From Tuwongella immobilis (GTDB lineage: Bacteria > Planctomycetota > Planctomycetia > Gemmatales > Gemmataceae), in contig NZ_LR593887.1 of assembly GCF_901538355.1 (NCBI RefSeq), positions 372,001-436,000 on the forward strand: a DNA stretch of 64,000 bases, written 5' to 3'. The stretch's first letter is position 1. The number at the start of each line of letters is the position of its first letter. The position numbers and the translations under genes were made by a program. Below the pieces are notes generated by a model that was not told where the DNA came from, did no database searches, and worked only from the letters and a program-made list of their open reading frames with translations. This document shows, piece after piece, positions 53,687-61,907 of this stretch.

Positions 53687-54104
53687 ATTCCCTAGCTCCG
53701 AGCCAACAAAGGCCACGCGGATAAGACGAATCTGAAGCAATCAACCCCGACTGATTCCAATTGTTACAGTGCCAAGACCAGGATGCCGGATAAATTTTTG
53801 CCCTCGATTCCGCGTCCGGCATTCCTCGCTGAAGTGACGAGTGTTGCCGCGGATTTCACGGGTGATTGACGGGCGGATTTCGTCGATCGGGCAGGGAGTG
53901 GGGATGCAGTCATCACGCTCACAGGGGGGCGAGACGCGAATGGCTACCCGTTCCATACCTGGCGTGGTCACTCAAGCAGCTACCCCACGCGCATCGGCCG
54001 CGGGAATGCTTCGACTTGAAACGTACAGTCAGTTGGGCGATGATTCATTCCAGTTGAAGGACAACCAGTGACTGAGAAACCGATATGCAATGGGGATTGC
54101 GATC
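53687..54104 (+). other. 418-bp intergenic region at the left edge of the accessory island
   Basis: The first half is probably the upstream region of the DUF1549/1553 gene. Around 53900-54015 a short open frame includes GRDANGYPF, which vaguely recalls Rhs text, but I cannot support a gene. Base composition shifts to AT-rich after about 54090. Confidence 0.5.
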
Positions 54105-54608
54105 ATGAGATCCTTTCTGTACTGGGCTTTAAGTGTCCTGCTTGCTATTTCGTTGGTATTTCTTTTGAAATTCATATCTTTTGTGAACTGCTTATTTGCA
54201 AACGAAAAAGAAATTCAGTTTTTCCAAGACTGGGTTTCTCGCAAGGTTGATTGTAAAATCAAGTCGATCGAGTTAACTTTCCACAAGATTAATCAGGTTG
54301 TGGTAATATCGGACGATGATCGTCTCGCAATACTCGCTGATTATATTCGCTCTGCAAAAATCGATTCAAACATCACCAAAACTGTATTTCTCCCAACAAT
54401 GGAAATGGCAATCAATTTTTCAAACGGGATACAAGTCCCTATCCTAACACAAATAGCTAGACATGAATCAATTATTACTTTCACCTACCCAATAATTAGT
54501 TATTCAGATAGCGATTTTTATGTGCTTCGTTTTGAAAACAGATCTATTTCCCCCAAAATTATTGATTTATACCACAACACTCTCGGAGTCTGTGCAAAGG
54601 TAAAATAA
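54105..54608 (+). CDS. hypothetical membrane-anchored protein, candidate immunity gene
   Basis: 167 residues from 54105 (GGGGA 9 nt upstream; an in-frame ATG lies at 54090). An N-terminal transmembrane helix (about 5-28, rich in Leu, Val and Phe) is followed by a soluble domain with no recognised motif. The sequence is AT-rich and unlike the neighbouring core genes. It lies just left of the first Rhs fragment. By position it may be a leftover immunity gene of a tip now lost. That is inference. Confidence 0.7.
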   Translation: MRSFLYWALSVLLAISLVFLLKFISFVNCLFANEKEIQFFQDWVSRKVDCKIKSIELTFHKINQVVVISDDDRLAILADYIRSAKIDSNITKTVFLPTMEMAINFSNGIQVPILTQIARHESIITFTYPIISYSDSDFYVLRFENRSISPKIIDLYHNTLGVCAKVK

Positions 54609-54717
54609 TCGCATGTGATGTTGCAGCGACGATAGAACAGGTCTGCTCCATGAGATCCCTTTGTTTTGCACTTGATGCGATCGATAAGCATCCCATCGAT
54701 CAAATTAGGGGAGTGAG

Positions 54718-55289
54718 ACGGGCCAACCGGATGTCCTCGATGCCTGGAACCGCCTGGTTGCGGTGAAGGACGCGACCAATGATGTCATCCGCCCACTGTG
54801 GCAGGGCTTACGACTCGACGACGCGAGCGGACTCTACCACGCCCGCAACCGAGACGTGAGCACGACGCTGGGCCGCCCGCTGCAACGCGACCCGATCGGC
54901 TTCGCCGCGGGCGATGTCAACGTCTACCGCTGGCTGGGCAACGGGCCGATGGGGTTGGTGGATCCGTTGGGGTTGTTTGGTATCCGCTATTTTATACTCT
55001 GGGGGGCGCTCAGATTACATTGAGGGTGAAATTTATCGGACGCTGTCAATGGACGATTCCAGGAGATGGATTTAAAGTTCATGTCACCATTGAAGACGGG
55101 TATGATTTTTATAGATCAAAGAAGAGAGAGTTAGCTTCGAAATGGTATTCTGCAGCTGCCAAGGAACAAGAGGCAGGACGAGGGGAAAAGTTTAATTGGA
55201 CTCACTCGTATTCAACAATTATGACGGTACATGATTATCGACGACTTCCTCCTCCTCCTCTTCCAGATGGGCCTCTTGGTTCATACTGA
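54718..55289 (+). pseudogene. Rhs fragment A: core terminus plus frame-broken tip
   Basis: The frame is open from 54718 without a start codon. It begins with Rhs text (DAWNRLVAVKD), jumps at 54787 to IRPLWQGLRLDDASGLYHAR, and reaches the classic Rhs core end GRPLQRDPIGFAAGDVNVYRWLGNGP-x-x-LVDPLGL. The tip after it stops at 55023, but the -1 frame continues through a run of six G (55001-55006) as GAQITLRVKFIGRCQW and on to 55289, ending in a Pro-rich tail. So it is either frameshifted or needs slippage. The middle of the core present in the other copies is absent. It is a silent, headless copy. Confidence 0.75.
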
Positions 55290-55346
55290 CTCCAAAGACA
55301 GGTCTCGTTCCAATCGATTTAAGCAATTGTGCGGAAAGGATGTTCC

Positions 55347-55805
55347 ATGCGGAGATTCCTGTTAGGCTTCCTGGTGTCGTCGGTGTTCTCGATTTATTTG
55401 CTTCTCACTGCAAAAGGAACATGTAATGAGTTAGTTGAGAAGATACGATTGGGGAAAAATCCGCTAATAATCAAATCAATTCAAATAAATGATCAACAAC
55501 CAGAAAAAAACTTGGAAGTCACAAACTGGTTCGAATCATTCATGATTGATTCAAAGTCGGGCCATTCTGGCTATAATGAAACTGTTGGGGGGAGGACTGA
55601 TTTTATCACAATCCACACTTCGAGCTGGCCACCATTCCAGATCAGGTTACGATTCAAACGATGTGGCCATATACTCTATTTGTGGTGGTCTACTCATGAT
55701 GTCTGGCAAAATGAGCCTGACTATTACTACCTCGATGTCGATGAGGATAAACTCCCTCCGAAAGTGAAGTTGATTTTCGATATCCCCCAATTGAAGAGGA
55801 AATAG
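55347..55805 (+). CDS. small exported protein, candidate immunity to tip A
   Basis: 152 residues from 55347 (GGAAAGGA 6 nt upstream). A signal peptide or N-terminal anchor (MRRFLLGFLVSSVFSIYLLL) precedes an AT-rich-encoded soluble domain with ETVGGRTDFITIHTSSWPP and HILYLWWSTHDVW. No family is recognised. It follows Rhs tip A by 57 bp, the normal place for an immunity gene. Export would suit a toxin acting in the envelope. This is inference. Confidence 0.7.
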   Translation: MRRFLLGFLVSSVFSIYLLLTAKGTCNELVEKIRLGKNPLIIKSIQINDQQPEKNLEVTNWFESFMIDSKSGHSGYNETVGGRTDFITIHTSSWPPFQIRLRFKRCGHILYLWWSTHDVWQNEPDYYYLDVDEDKLPPKVKLIFDIPQLKRK

Positions 55806-55934
55806 AATTAAACAATTGTTCTTCGGTGGCTGTCATCGTCTTTGTTAGCACCAAATGCCCGCTCGGGCAACCGGTTGTGGTGTGAGAACTTCCTCAACGT
55901 CAGCCTGAGCAATGGTCTCTTGAGTAACTCATGA

Positions 55935-56489
55935 AATGGTTGCAGCAAGGCCAAGCAGCACAAAGATGGAGATCACGCCCAACTCGAAACGCGGACTCAC
56001 AATCGGCTCAATGAAATTGGCAACATTGGTGGGAATCCGCTCAGTTATGATGCCAACGGCAATCTGTTAACCGACGAGAACGGCCAACAGTATGTCTACG
56101 ATGCCTGGAATCGCCTGGTTGCGGTGAAGGATTCGTTAGGTGTCACGATAACGGAATATCAGTATGATGGCCTCAATCGTCGCGTGATCGAAGAATCCGG
56201 CAGCGGCGTGAACCATCTGCTGGTTTCGCAGGGCTGGCAAGTGTTGGAGGAACGTGCGGATTCGAGTTCCACACCGCACACCCAATATGTATACAGCCCG
56301 GTGTATATCGACGCGATCATCACGATCACTCGAGATAGCGACGCGAATGGCAGCCTGGATCAGCGTCTCTGGGTGGTCCAAGACAGCAACTGGAACGTGA
56401 CGGCCTTGCTCAACGATTCGGGCATCGTTGTCGAACACACCTGGATCAACGATGTCGAATTGCAGGGCTACGCTTCTGCTCCAGCCTGA
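55935..56489 (+). pseudogene. Rhs fragment B: YD-repeat core without start or normal end
   Basis: The frame opens at 55935 after a stop and has no start codon. It contains clear YD repeats: LETRTHNRLNEIG, LSYDANGNLLTDENGQQYVYDAWNRLVAV, YQYDGLNRRVIEE and TALLNDSGIVVE. At 56436 the homology to fragments C and D stops, and a short unrelated end (HTWINDVELQGYASAPA) leads to TGA. The terminal GLYHARNR...VDPxGL segment is missing. It is therefore a truncated core piece, not an expressed gene. Confidence 0.8.
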
Positions 56490-56568
56490 GAATTACTTCG
56501 CGATATCCCGAAACTGAATTGATTTGCAATTGAACTTGCCATTCTGTTTATCATGGGAGCGATCGGAA

Positions 56569-57582
56569 ATGCTAAGTCAAATCATGATTTTGTGCTCAAT
56601 TCTCGCATGCTCTTCTAGCAAAGAGAAAGATGAGATCATCGTGCGTCGGGAATTCGGTGACTCTGCAGATATCCGCCTCACAATCGGAATTCCATTTCAC
56701 TGCTGGGTCGTTACAAGACCCAAAAAAGAAAAACAATGGGAATATCTTCTCGTCAATAAGACAAACCATGCTGTACTCCGCGTCCTTGGTGAGGGCTCGA
56801 GATACTCTGACTTTAAATATCTTCCGCAGTTCCCTCGTCTCATTCAGATCATCAATGATACTCAGGTAACGATTTTCGATTTGAAGTCCAATCGTGATCC
56901 GGTGACTTTTGAAATTCGAAATGATGGTCATCAAGCCTTATGGTTTATGAATGGAACAAAGTTAGTATTTGCCGGAGCAGATGGTACGGTTGAAATTCAC
57001 GACTATCCAAGTGGAAAAATGCTCAACAGGTGGGTAGCCAGTGATGATAAAGAGGGGCTGGGGCAAATGATCTCCTTCCTGGAAGTATCCTCGGATGGCA
57101 ACCATCTTATTACAGGAAGTGGGAACGATTTGAGAGTCTGGAAGATCGACACAGGCGAATTAGTTCATGATTTCAAAGTTGTTCGTTCGGCACGGGTATA
57201 CTATTTCTCACCGAATAAAGAGACGATCGTTGCTCTTGAATGGCCAGAGTTCATTGATATTTGCCAACTTGCAAATGGTCGATCAGCTAGAATTTCGCTA
57301 CGACATCGAGCGACTTGCGTAAAATTTTCTCCGGATTCGAAACAATTCGTCGTGGGGACGGGGGATCCTTATAGCATTTTCGCCGTCTATCCATTGTTGA
57401 GGGCTCGAGGTTCTGTCGAGTTATTCACAATCGATCCACCGACGCATAAAATCTCCCGAAAAAGGCATTCCGCTGATGTGACGAAGATTGAAATCAGTCC
57501 TGATCAAAAAACGATCACCACAACGGATAGTCAAAATCAGACCATCATTCACAAGTTGTCTGATTTTTATCTTGTCAAGTAA
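56569..57582 (+). CDS. beta-propeller (WD40-like) lipoprotein, candidate immunity protein
   Basis: 337 residues from 56569 (GGGAG 9 nt upstream). A short lipoprotein signal ends in SILAC, with Cys14 as the predicted lipidation site. The rest is a set of WD40-like blades, for example LEVSSDGNHLITGSGNDLRVWKIDTGELV, TCVKFSPDSKQFVVGTG and KIEISPDQKTITTTDSQ. It is a rigid binding scaffold outside the cytoplasm. It lies between Rhs fragments B and C. A second propeller protein follows fragment C at 58821. Confidence 0.8.
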   Translation: MLSQIMILCSILACSSSKEKDEIIVRREFGDSADIRLTIGIPFHCWVVTRPKKEKQWEYLLVNKTNHAVLRVLGEGSRYSDFKYLPQFPRLIQIINDTQVTIFDLKSNRDPVTFEIRNDGHQALWFMNGTKLVFAGADGTVEIHDYPSGKMLNRWVASDDKEGLGQMISFLEVSSDGNHLITGSGNDLRVWKIDTGELVHDFKVVRSARVYYFSPNKETIVALEWPEFIDICQLANGRSARISLRHRATCVKFSPDSKQFVVGTGDPYSIFAVYPLLRARGSVELFTIDPPTHKISRKRHSADVTKIEISPDQKTITTTDSQNQTIIHKLSDFYLVK

Positions 57583-57632
57583 TCGGAAAATTTTGTTGAT
57601 TCTAGCAACGTCAATTTCAAAAATCGTGAGGT

Positions 57633-58802
57633 AGATGGCCTCAATCATTGTGTGATCGAAGAATCCGGCAGCGGCGTGAACCATCTGCTGGTTTCGCAGG
57701 GCTGGCAAGTGTTGGAGGAACGTGCGGATTCGAGTTCCACACCGCACACGCGGTATGTATCAGCCCGGTATATATCGATGCGGTGATCACGATCACTCGG
57801 GATAGCGACGCGAACGGCAGCCTGGATCAGCGTCTGTGGGTGGTCCAAGCCACCAACTGGAACGTGACGGCTCTGCTCAACGATTCGGGCATCGTTGTCG
57901 AACGCTATGCCTACGATGCCTATGGTGCCGTGACGATCCTCGATGCCGCCTGAGCGGTCAAAGCCGGCGGCAGCGATACCGCGATCCGCCCACTGTGGCA
58001 AGGCTTACAACTCGACGATGTGAGCGGACTCTACCACGCCCGCAACCGCGAAGTCAGCGCAACGCTGGGCCGCCCGCTGCAGCGTGACCCGATTGGCTTC
58101 GCCGCAGGCGATGTCAACGTCTACCGTTGGGTGGGGAATGGGCCGATTGGGGCGGTAGATCCGTTTGGGTTGCAAGGGAAGGTTTATGTCTATGCTTTTG
58201 AAGGTTTATTCGGAAGGGTGCCAGGCTTTCTTCAAGCAATGTCGAAAGCCAACCCTAGTGGGAAGAATGATCATTGATTCAATCGAGAGTCGTGGGGTCG
58301 AAGTGAACTATAACTATTACTCTTGGTTTGGGGCGAATGCAGAAAGCCACGTAAGCACAACTGTGAGGAAGATAGTCGATAAAAAAGTCTGTGGCGAAGA
58401 AATTATCATCGTTGGTTTTAGTTGGGGAGGAATCACAGCTGCGAGAATTGCAAAAATGTGTCTTCAAAAATGAACTATCAATTTAGCCTCGTCTTTACAA
58501 TTGATCCAGTTCCCACTGCTCGTCCCTTTGAACCTTCGTTGGAAAAAGGTTTCAATGCAATTCAATATGCACAACAATGGTTGAATTATTATCAACAAAG
58601 CGATACAAGATCTCTTCCGGGAGGGATTGCTCGAGGAAGAGAAATAAGCGGAGCATCGAACATACTCGTAACCGAGAATGAGTTCATTATGAACAACTTA
58701 AATCCAAAGCATGGACACGCGGCAATTACAGATTATCAGACATTACTAGATGATTTGTCATTGAGTGTGTCGAATGTAGCAGCTTCTGTAATGGACTATT
58801 GA
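57633..58802 (+). pseudogene. Rhs fragment C with broken lipase-like tip
   Basis: The core copy starts at GLNHCVIEESGSGVNHLL. A one-base deletion near 57757-57760 relative to fragment B shifts the frame, and an in-frame TGA lies at 57951-57953. The core end GRPLQRDPIGFAAGDVNVYRW and VDPFGL (to about 58169) is intact. The tip runs over three frames: VYVYAFEGLFGRVPG, then IIDSIESRGVEVNYNYYSW and IIIVGFSWGGITAARIA, then FSLVFTIDPVP and HGHAAITDY. Together these make a serine-hydrolase pattern (Ser in GFSWGG, Asp in TIDP, His in HGHAA). Shifts lie near 58245-58277 and at CAAAAATGA (about 58465-58473). Confidence 0.75.
57828..58169 (+). repeat. 342-bp direct repeat, copy in Rhs fragment C
   Basis: It aligns without any gap to 60058-60399 (constant offset of 2230 bp) from CAGCGTCTGTGGG through the VDPxGL codons. 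Only scattered substitutions are seen. Confidence 0.85.
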
Positions 58803-58820
58803 ATCACTCGAGAATTAATC

Positions 58821-59825
58821 ATGACAAGACTCCTATTGTGTCAGATTTTTGTCATTCTATTGGGGGGACTCCGCCATGAAAATCTACTTGCCGATCAACC
58901 TTCACGGACAGAACTGAAAGTGAGTCCCGACCTCGGTGTGTCAAAAGTAGCGATTTCTGAAACAGGTGGATTGATTGCCTTTGCTTGTGAAGTTCCTGTG
59001 CTTCGAGATGACAAACGCAGTCGGACTCAGATTCGGTTGTTCAAAATGAACGATTACAAGTTGATTACGACGATTGATTGCCCCGGAAGACTGATTAGTT
59101 CGCTCCAGTTCACGAAAGATGCACGATACCTTTTGACTTGTGATTCTAGTGGATCTTGCATCGTTTGGAATGTGAAAGACAAGAGCAAAGTCGGGACTTT
59201 CATTGGACAAAATGGGGAATATTCAGTGGCGGTCATCACGAGTGATGGTCGTTATGTGGTAATTAACGACGAACATGGCAACTGCACATTCTGGGATGTG
59301 GCAACCTCAAAAAAAATCCGCGAGCTTAACGACAGGAAATTAGCCTGCTACGCCATGATCATAAAATCAGACGATAGTTTAGTTGTAATGGCTGGGCCAA
59401 GCGGACGAGTCACTTTCATTGACGTGAAATCGGGGCGAATTCAGAAAGATTTCGATTCCATGTTGGGTGCCATCGGTAGCATTGCTTTGAGTCCAGACAA
59501 CACGAAATTGCTCATTTGTGGAGTTTCAGGGACCACTCTCCTCTGGGATATTGAGGGAAATTTCGATATCGCGAACTGGTCCACGCCCAAACAACGCCCT
59601 CTCGTATGCGCATTTCGATCTGATGGCAAACAAGTGGCAATCGGTACTGTAAGCGGATACATCGTTCTTCTTTCAGTCGATAAAGAGGCAAAGGTTGTAT
59701 CCATGACTCTCCAATCGAAAGGGCTGATGATCACTGGGCTAATTTACTTAGGAACTGAGAAATCGTTCATATCATGCTCATTGACCGAGCCAAATGCCGA
59801 TCTCTGGAAAAATTGGCCAGATTGA
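58821..59825 (+). CDS. exported WD40-like beta-propeller protein, candidate immunity to tip C
   Basis: 334 residues. The signal peptide (about 1-24) is followed by blades such as SSLQFTKDARYLLTCDSSGSCIVWNVKDK, YSVAVITSDGRYVVINDEHGN and GSIALSPDNTKLLICGVSGTTLLWD. It starts 18 bp after the end of the lipase-like tip, the expected site for an immunity gene. It is AT-rich. With the lipoprotein at 56569 it makes two propeller proteins in one Rhs island. Immunity function is inferred from position only. Confidence 0.82.
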   Translation: MTRLLLCQIFVILLGGLRHENLLADQPSRTELKVSPDLGVSKVAISETGGLIAFACEVPVLRDDKRSRTQIRLFKMNDYKLITTIDCPGRLISSLQFTKDARYLLTCDSSGSCIVWNVKDKSKVGTFIGQNGEYSVAVITSDGRYVVINDEHGNCTFWDVATSKKIRELNDRKLACYAMIIKSDDSLVVMAGPSGRVTFIDVKSGRIQKDFDSMLGAIGSIALSPDNTKLLICGVSGTTLLWDIEGNFDIANWSTPKQRPLVCAFRSDGKQVAIGTVSGYIVLLSVDKEAKVVSMTLQSKGLMITGLIYLGTEKSFISCSLTEPNADLWKNWPD

Positions 59826-60057
59826 TGGCACACGAGTGTAGCGAACATTTTTTATCTCGTTATTTCTGATACAGATTAAGCATTAAGGACGGCCCTTATT
59901 AGCCATAGCGAACCCATTTAAATTCTCGTTTGTTCGACGAGGATTGGTCCATGTGGTATGTGAGTCTTTGCCCCCGGATTGGGAGGAAATGACCGACTAG
60001 GACGCGACATAAGCCGGAACCGATTGACGAGAACATTCGCCTCGCTGAGCGACTTTT

Positions 60058-60399
60058 CAGCGTCTGTGGGTGGTCCAAGACAGCAACTGGAACGTGACGG
60101 CCTTGCTCAACGATCCGGGCATCGTTGTCGAACGCTATGCCTACGATGCCTATGGTGCCGTGACGATCCTCGATGCCGCCTGAGCGGTCAAAGCCGGCGG
60201 CAGCGATACCGCGATCCGCCCACTGTGGCAGGGCTTACGACTCGACGACGCGAGCGGACTCTACCACGCCCGCAACCGCGAAGTCAGCGCAACGCTGGGC
60301 CGCCCGCTGCAGCGTGACCCGATTGGCTTTGCGGCGGGGGATGTCAATGTCTACCGCTGGCTGGGCAACGGGCCGATTGGGGCGATGGATCCGCTGGGG
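60058..60399 (+). repeat. 342-bp direct repeat, copy in Rhs fragment D
   Basis: Counterpart of 57828-58169. It includes the same in-frame TGA (60181-60183). Its left end at 60058 begins abruptly after unrelated sequence. Confidence 0.85.
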
Positions 60400-60894
60400 T
60401 TGGCTGACGATCGGAATATTCGACCTTCAGGTGCCGAGAACATGACCTTGGAGGAAGTCCAGCGAAAAGTCGATTCACTGAATCAACAAAAAAAACAGGT
60501 TGAGAGAGAATTGACGCGAACCAAAGACAAAATTCGCCGAAGCGAACTCATGAAAGAGAAAGACAAGCTGAACTCCCAACTCAAGGAATGGGACGCTGAA
60601 CTGAAAACTCGGAAAAGAAATGATCGTGATGGTCATCCTGGAAGAGGAGAGAAACAAAGACAACAAAATGCATGTCCAGATGGTAAAGATTCAAACAGCA
60701 AATTTTCTCACCTTCGGTTACTTCGGAGAGGCAATATTCTCTTCGACTTTCTTGATCTAGCGGACGCTGCAAATGCCGATGCCCCCGTACCAGGTGCTCA
60801 GTTCTTACGTCAAGAATATCAGCTCGCATGTGTAAAAATCTGGTGGAAACTCCCGAATGGAAGCGTTATCGTTGAGACCAGAAGATCCAGATGA
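60058..60894 (+). pseudogene. Rhs fragment D: core terminus fused in frame to an intact coiled-coil tip
   Basis: After the shared TGA at 60181 the frame is open from 60184 to 60894. It runs through IRPLWQGLRLDDASGLYHAR and GRPLQRDPIGFAAGDVNVYRW to MDPLGL (the family Val is Met here). The tip continues uninterrupted: a strongly charged coiled coil (VQRKVDSLNQQKKQVERELT to LNSQLKEWDAELKTR), then a basic stretch with DRDGHPGRGEKQRQQ and a terminal QEYQLACVKIWWKLPNGSV. There is no ribosome site or start at its head, although an ATG at 60385 could start the tip alone. The tip family is unrecognised. Confidence 0.75.
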
Positions 60895-60985
60895 CAAAAG
60901 TCCGGATCATGAGGATTGCGTGGTTTGAGATTTGAGTGATTTTGAATGCGTGATGTGTCTGAAAGATATTTTTTTAGGTGCAACC

Positions 60986-61489
60986 ATGATAAAATTAACT
61001 CTTCCTCCACATCCTTGCACAGATGACGAATGGGAAAAAGTATGTGATTTTTCTGGTTGCTATATGCGAGCAATGTTTGTTACGCCAGATTCAGTCATTG
61101 CAGAGCAATCAAGACACGATTGCTATCATTACATCAACGAGTTGATTGAAACCTACGGAAATCATCCTGTTCTATTAGAGACTCAAGCTCGATTTTGCAA
61201 AACGTCGGAACAAGCGATTCAAAAGCTTCAAGAGGCACTTTTTCTTGCTCAAAGCAAGACGATGCCGACATTTTCCATAAGGGAGGCTCTTGCAGGAAAA
61301 TATGAGGTTCAAGGGGATCACCAAAAAGCCCTTGAAGTCCATGCTGGAATATTAGTCGAAGTAGTACATAATTACGAGGCGTTGAAATCTTGGCTAAGTG
61401 ATTTCACTTCGCTAGATTATTTTGTAAATCGCGAAAATTCCGAAATCGACGTATCGAATAACCAAATTAAATCAGAGAATCTCTTTTGA
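60986..61489 (+). CDS. cytoplasmic hypothetical protein, candidate immunity to tip D
   Basis: 167 residues from 60986 (AGGTG 5 nt upstream). No signal or membrane segment is seen. It looks helical, with a TPR-like feel (ALAGKYEVQGDHQKALEVHAGILVEV), and starts with KLTLPPHPCTDDEWEKVCDF. It follows tip D by 91 bp. It is the only partner gene in the island that seems cytoplasmic, so tip D may act inside cells. This is inference from position and predicted location. Confidence 0.72.
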   Translation: MIKLTLPPHPCTDDEWEKVCDFSGCYMRAMFVTPDSVIAEQSRHDCYHYINELIETYGNHPVLLETQARFCKTSEQAIQKLQEALFLAQSKTMPTFSIREALAGKYEVQGDHQKALEVHAGILVEVVHNYEALKSWLSDFTSLDYFVNRENSEIDVSNNQIKSENLF

Positions 61490-61525
61490 GATTCGATAAA
61501 TCTTAAATCGCTTAGACAGTACCCC

Positions 61526-61595
61526 GTGCCGTGACGATCCTCGATGCCGCCTGAGCGGTCAAAGCCGGCGGCAGCGATACCGCCATCCGCCCACT
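61526..61595 (+). pseudogene. Rhs remnant E (70 bp)
   Basis: The 70 bases match fragments C and D with one visible mismatch to C (G to C at 61584). They include the codons ILDAA, the shared in-frame TGA (61552-61554), KAGGSDT and ATCCGCCCACT, where the match ends. It is flanked on both sides by unrelated AT-rich sequence. Confidence 0.85.
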
Positions 61596-61907
61596 TCGGT
61601 GTTCAGTATTGATTTGTAATTTGGTCGATGATTGGTTCTCCTCGTGATAAACACTTTGGGAGCCGACGATGAAAAAGTATGCGGAACGATCAAGGTGAGA
61701 AGGGGAATTGACGATTCACCACCGCAGACGCCCGAATCAATCCCCCGACTCTACCCAGCAGTACAAGATGGTTGATGTGCTAGAGCCTTCATAGTAAGAA
61801 TATGTTTCATGAATTAGAAATACGCAATTTTGTGATTCACGGCTTCCGCTTCCAGATCGATTTCAACTGTGCTCACTCACAATCATAAACTGGAATGGCT
61901 GAAAATT
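61596..61907 (+). other. 312-bp region after Rhs remnant E
   Basis: AT-rich, with no supported gene. A short frame from about 61669 starts KKYAER and ends after nine codons. It could be a trace of a transposase start but is far too short to call. Confidence 0.5.

Noticed and set aside
51329-53695. A 788-codon open frame antisense to the DUF1549/1553 gene
   Set aside because: The opposite strand has a signal peptide, EF-hands and recognised domains. This frame has only shadow composition.
53900-54015. Possible Rhs remnant (GRDANGYPF) left of the island
   Set aside because: Only a few residues resemble Rhs text and no alignment with fragments A-E is possible by eye.
61669-61698. Possible transposase start (KKYAER)
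   Set aside because: It is nine codons long with no terminal repeats or further transposase sequence. No insertion sequence can be supported anywhere in the window.
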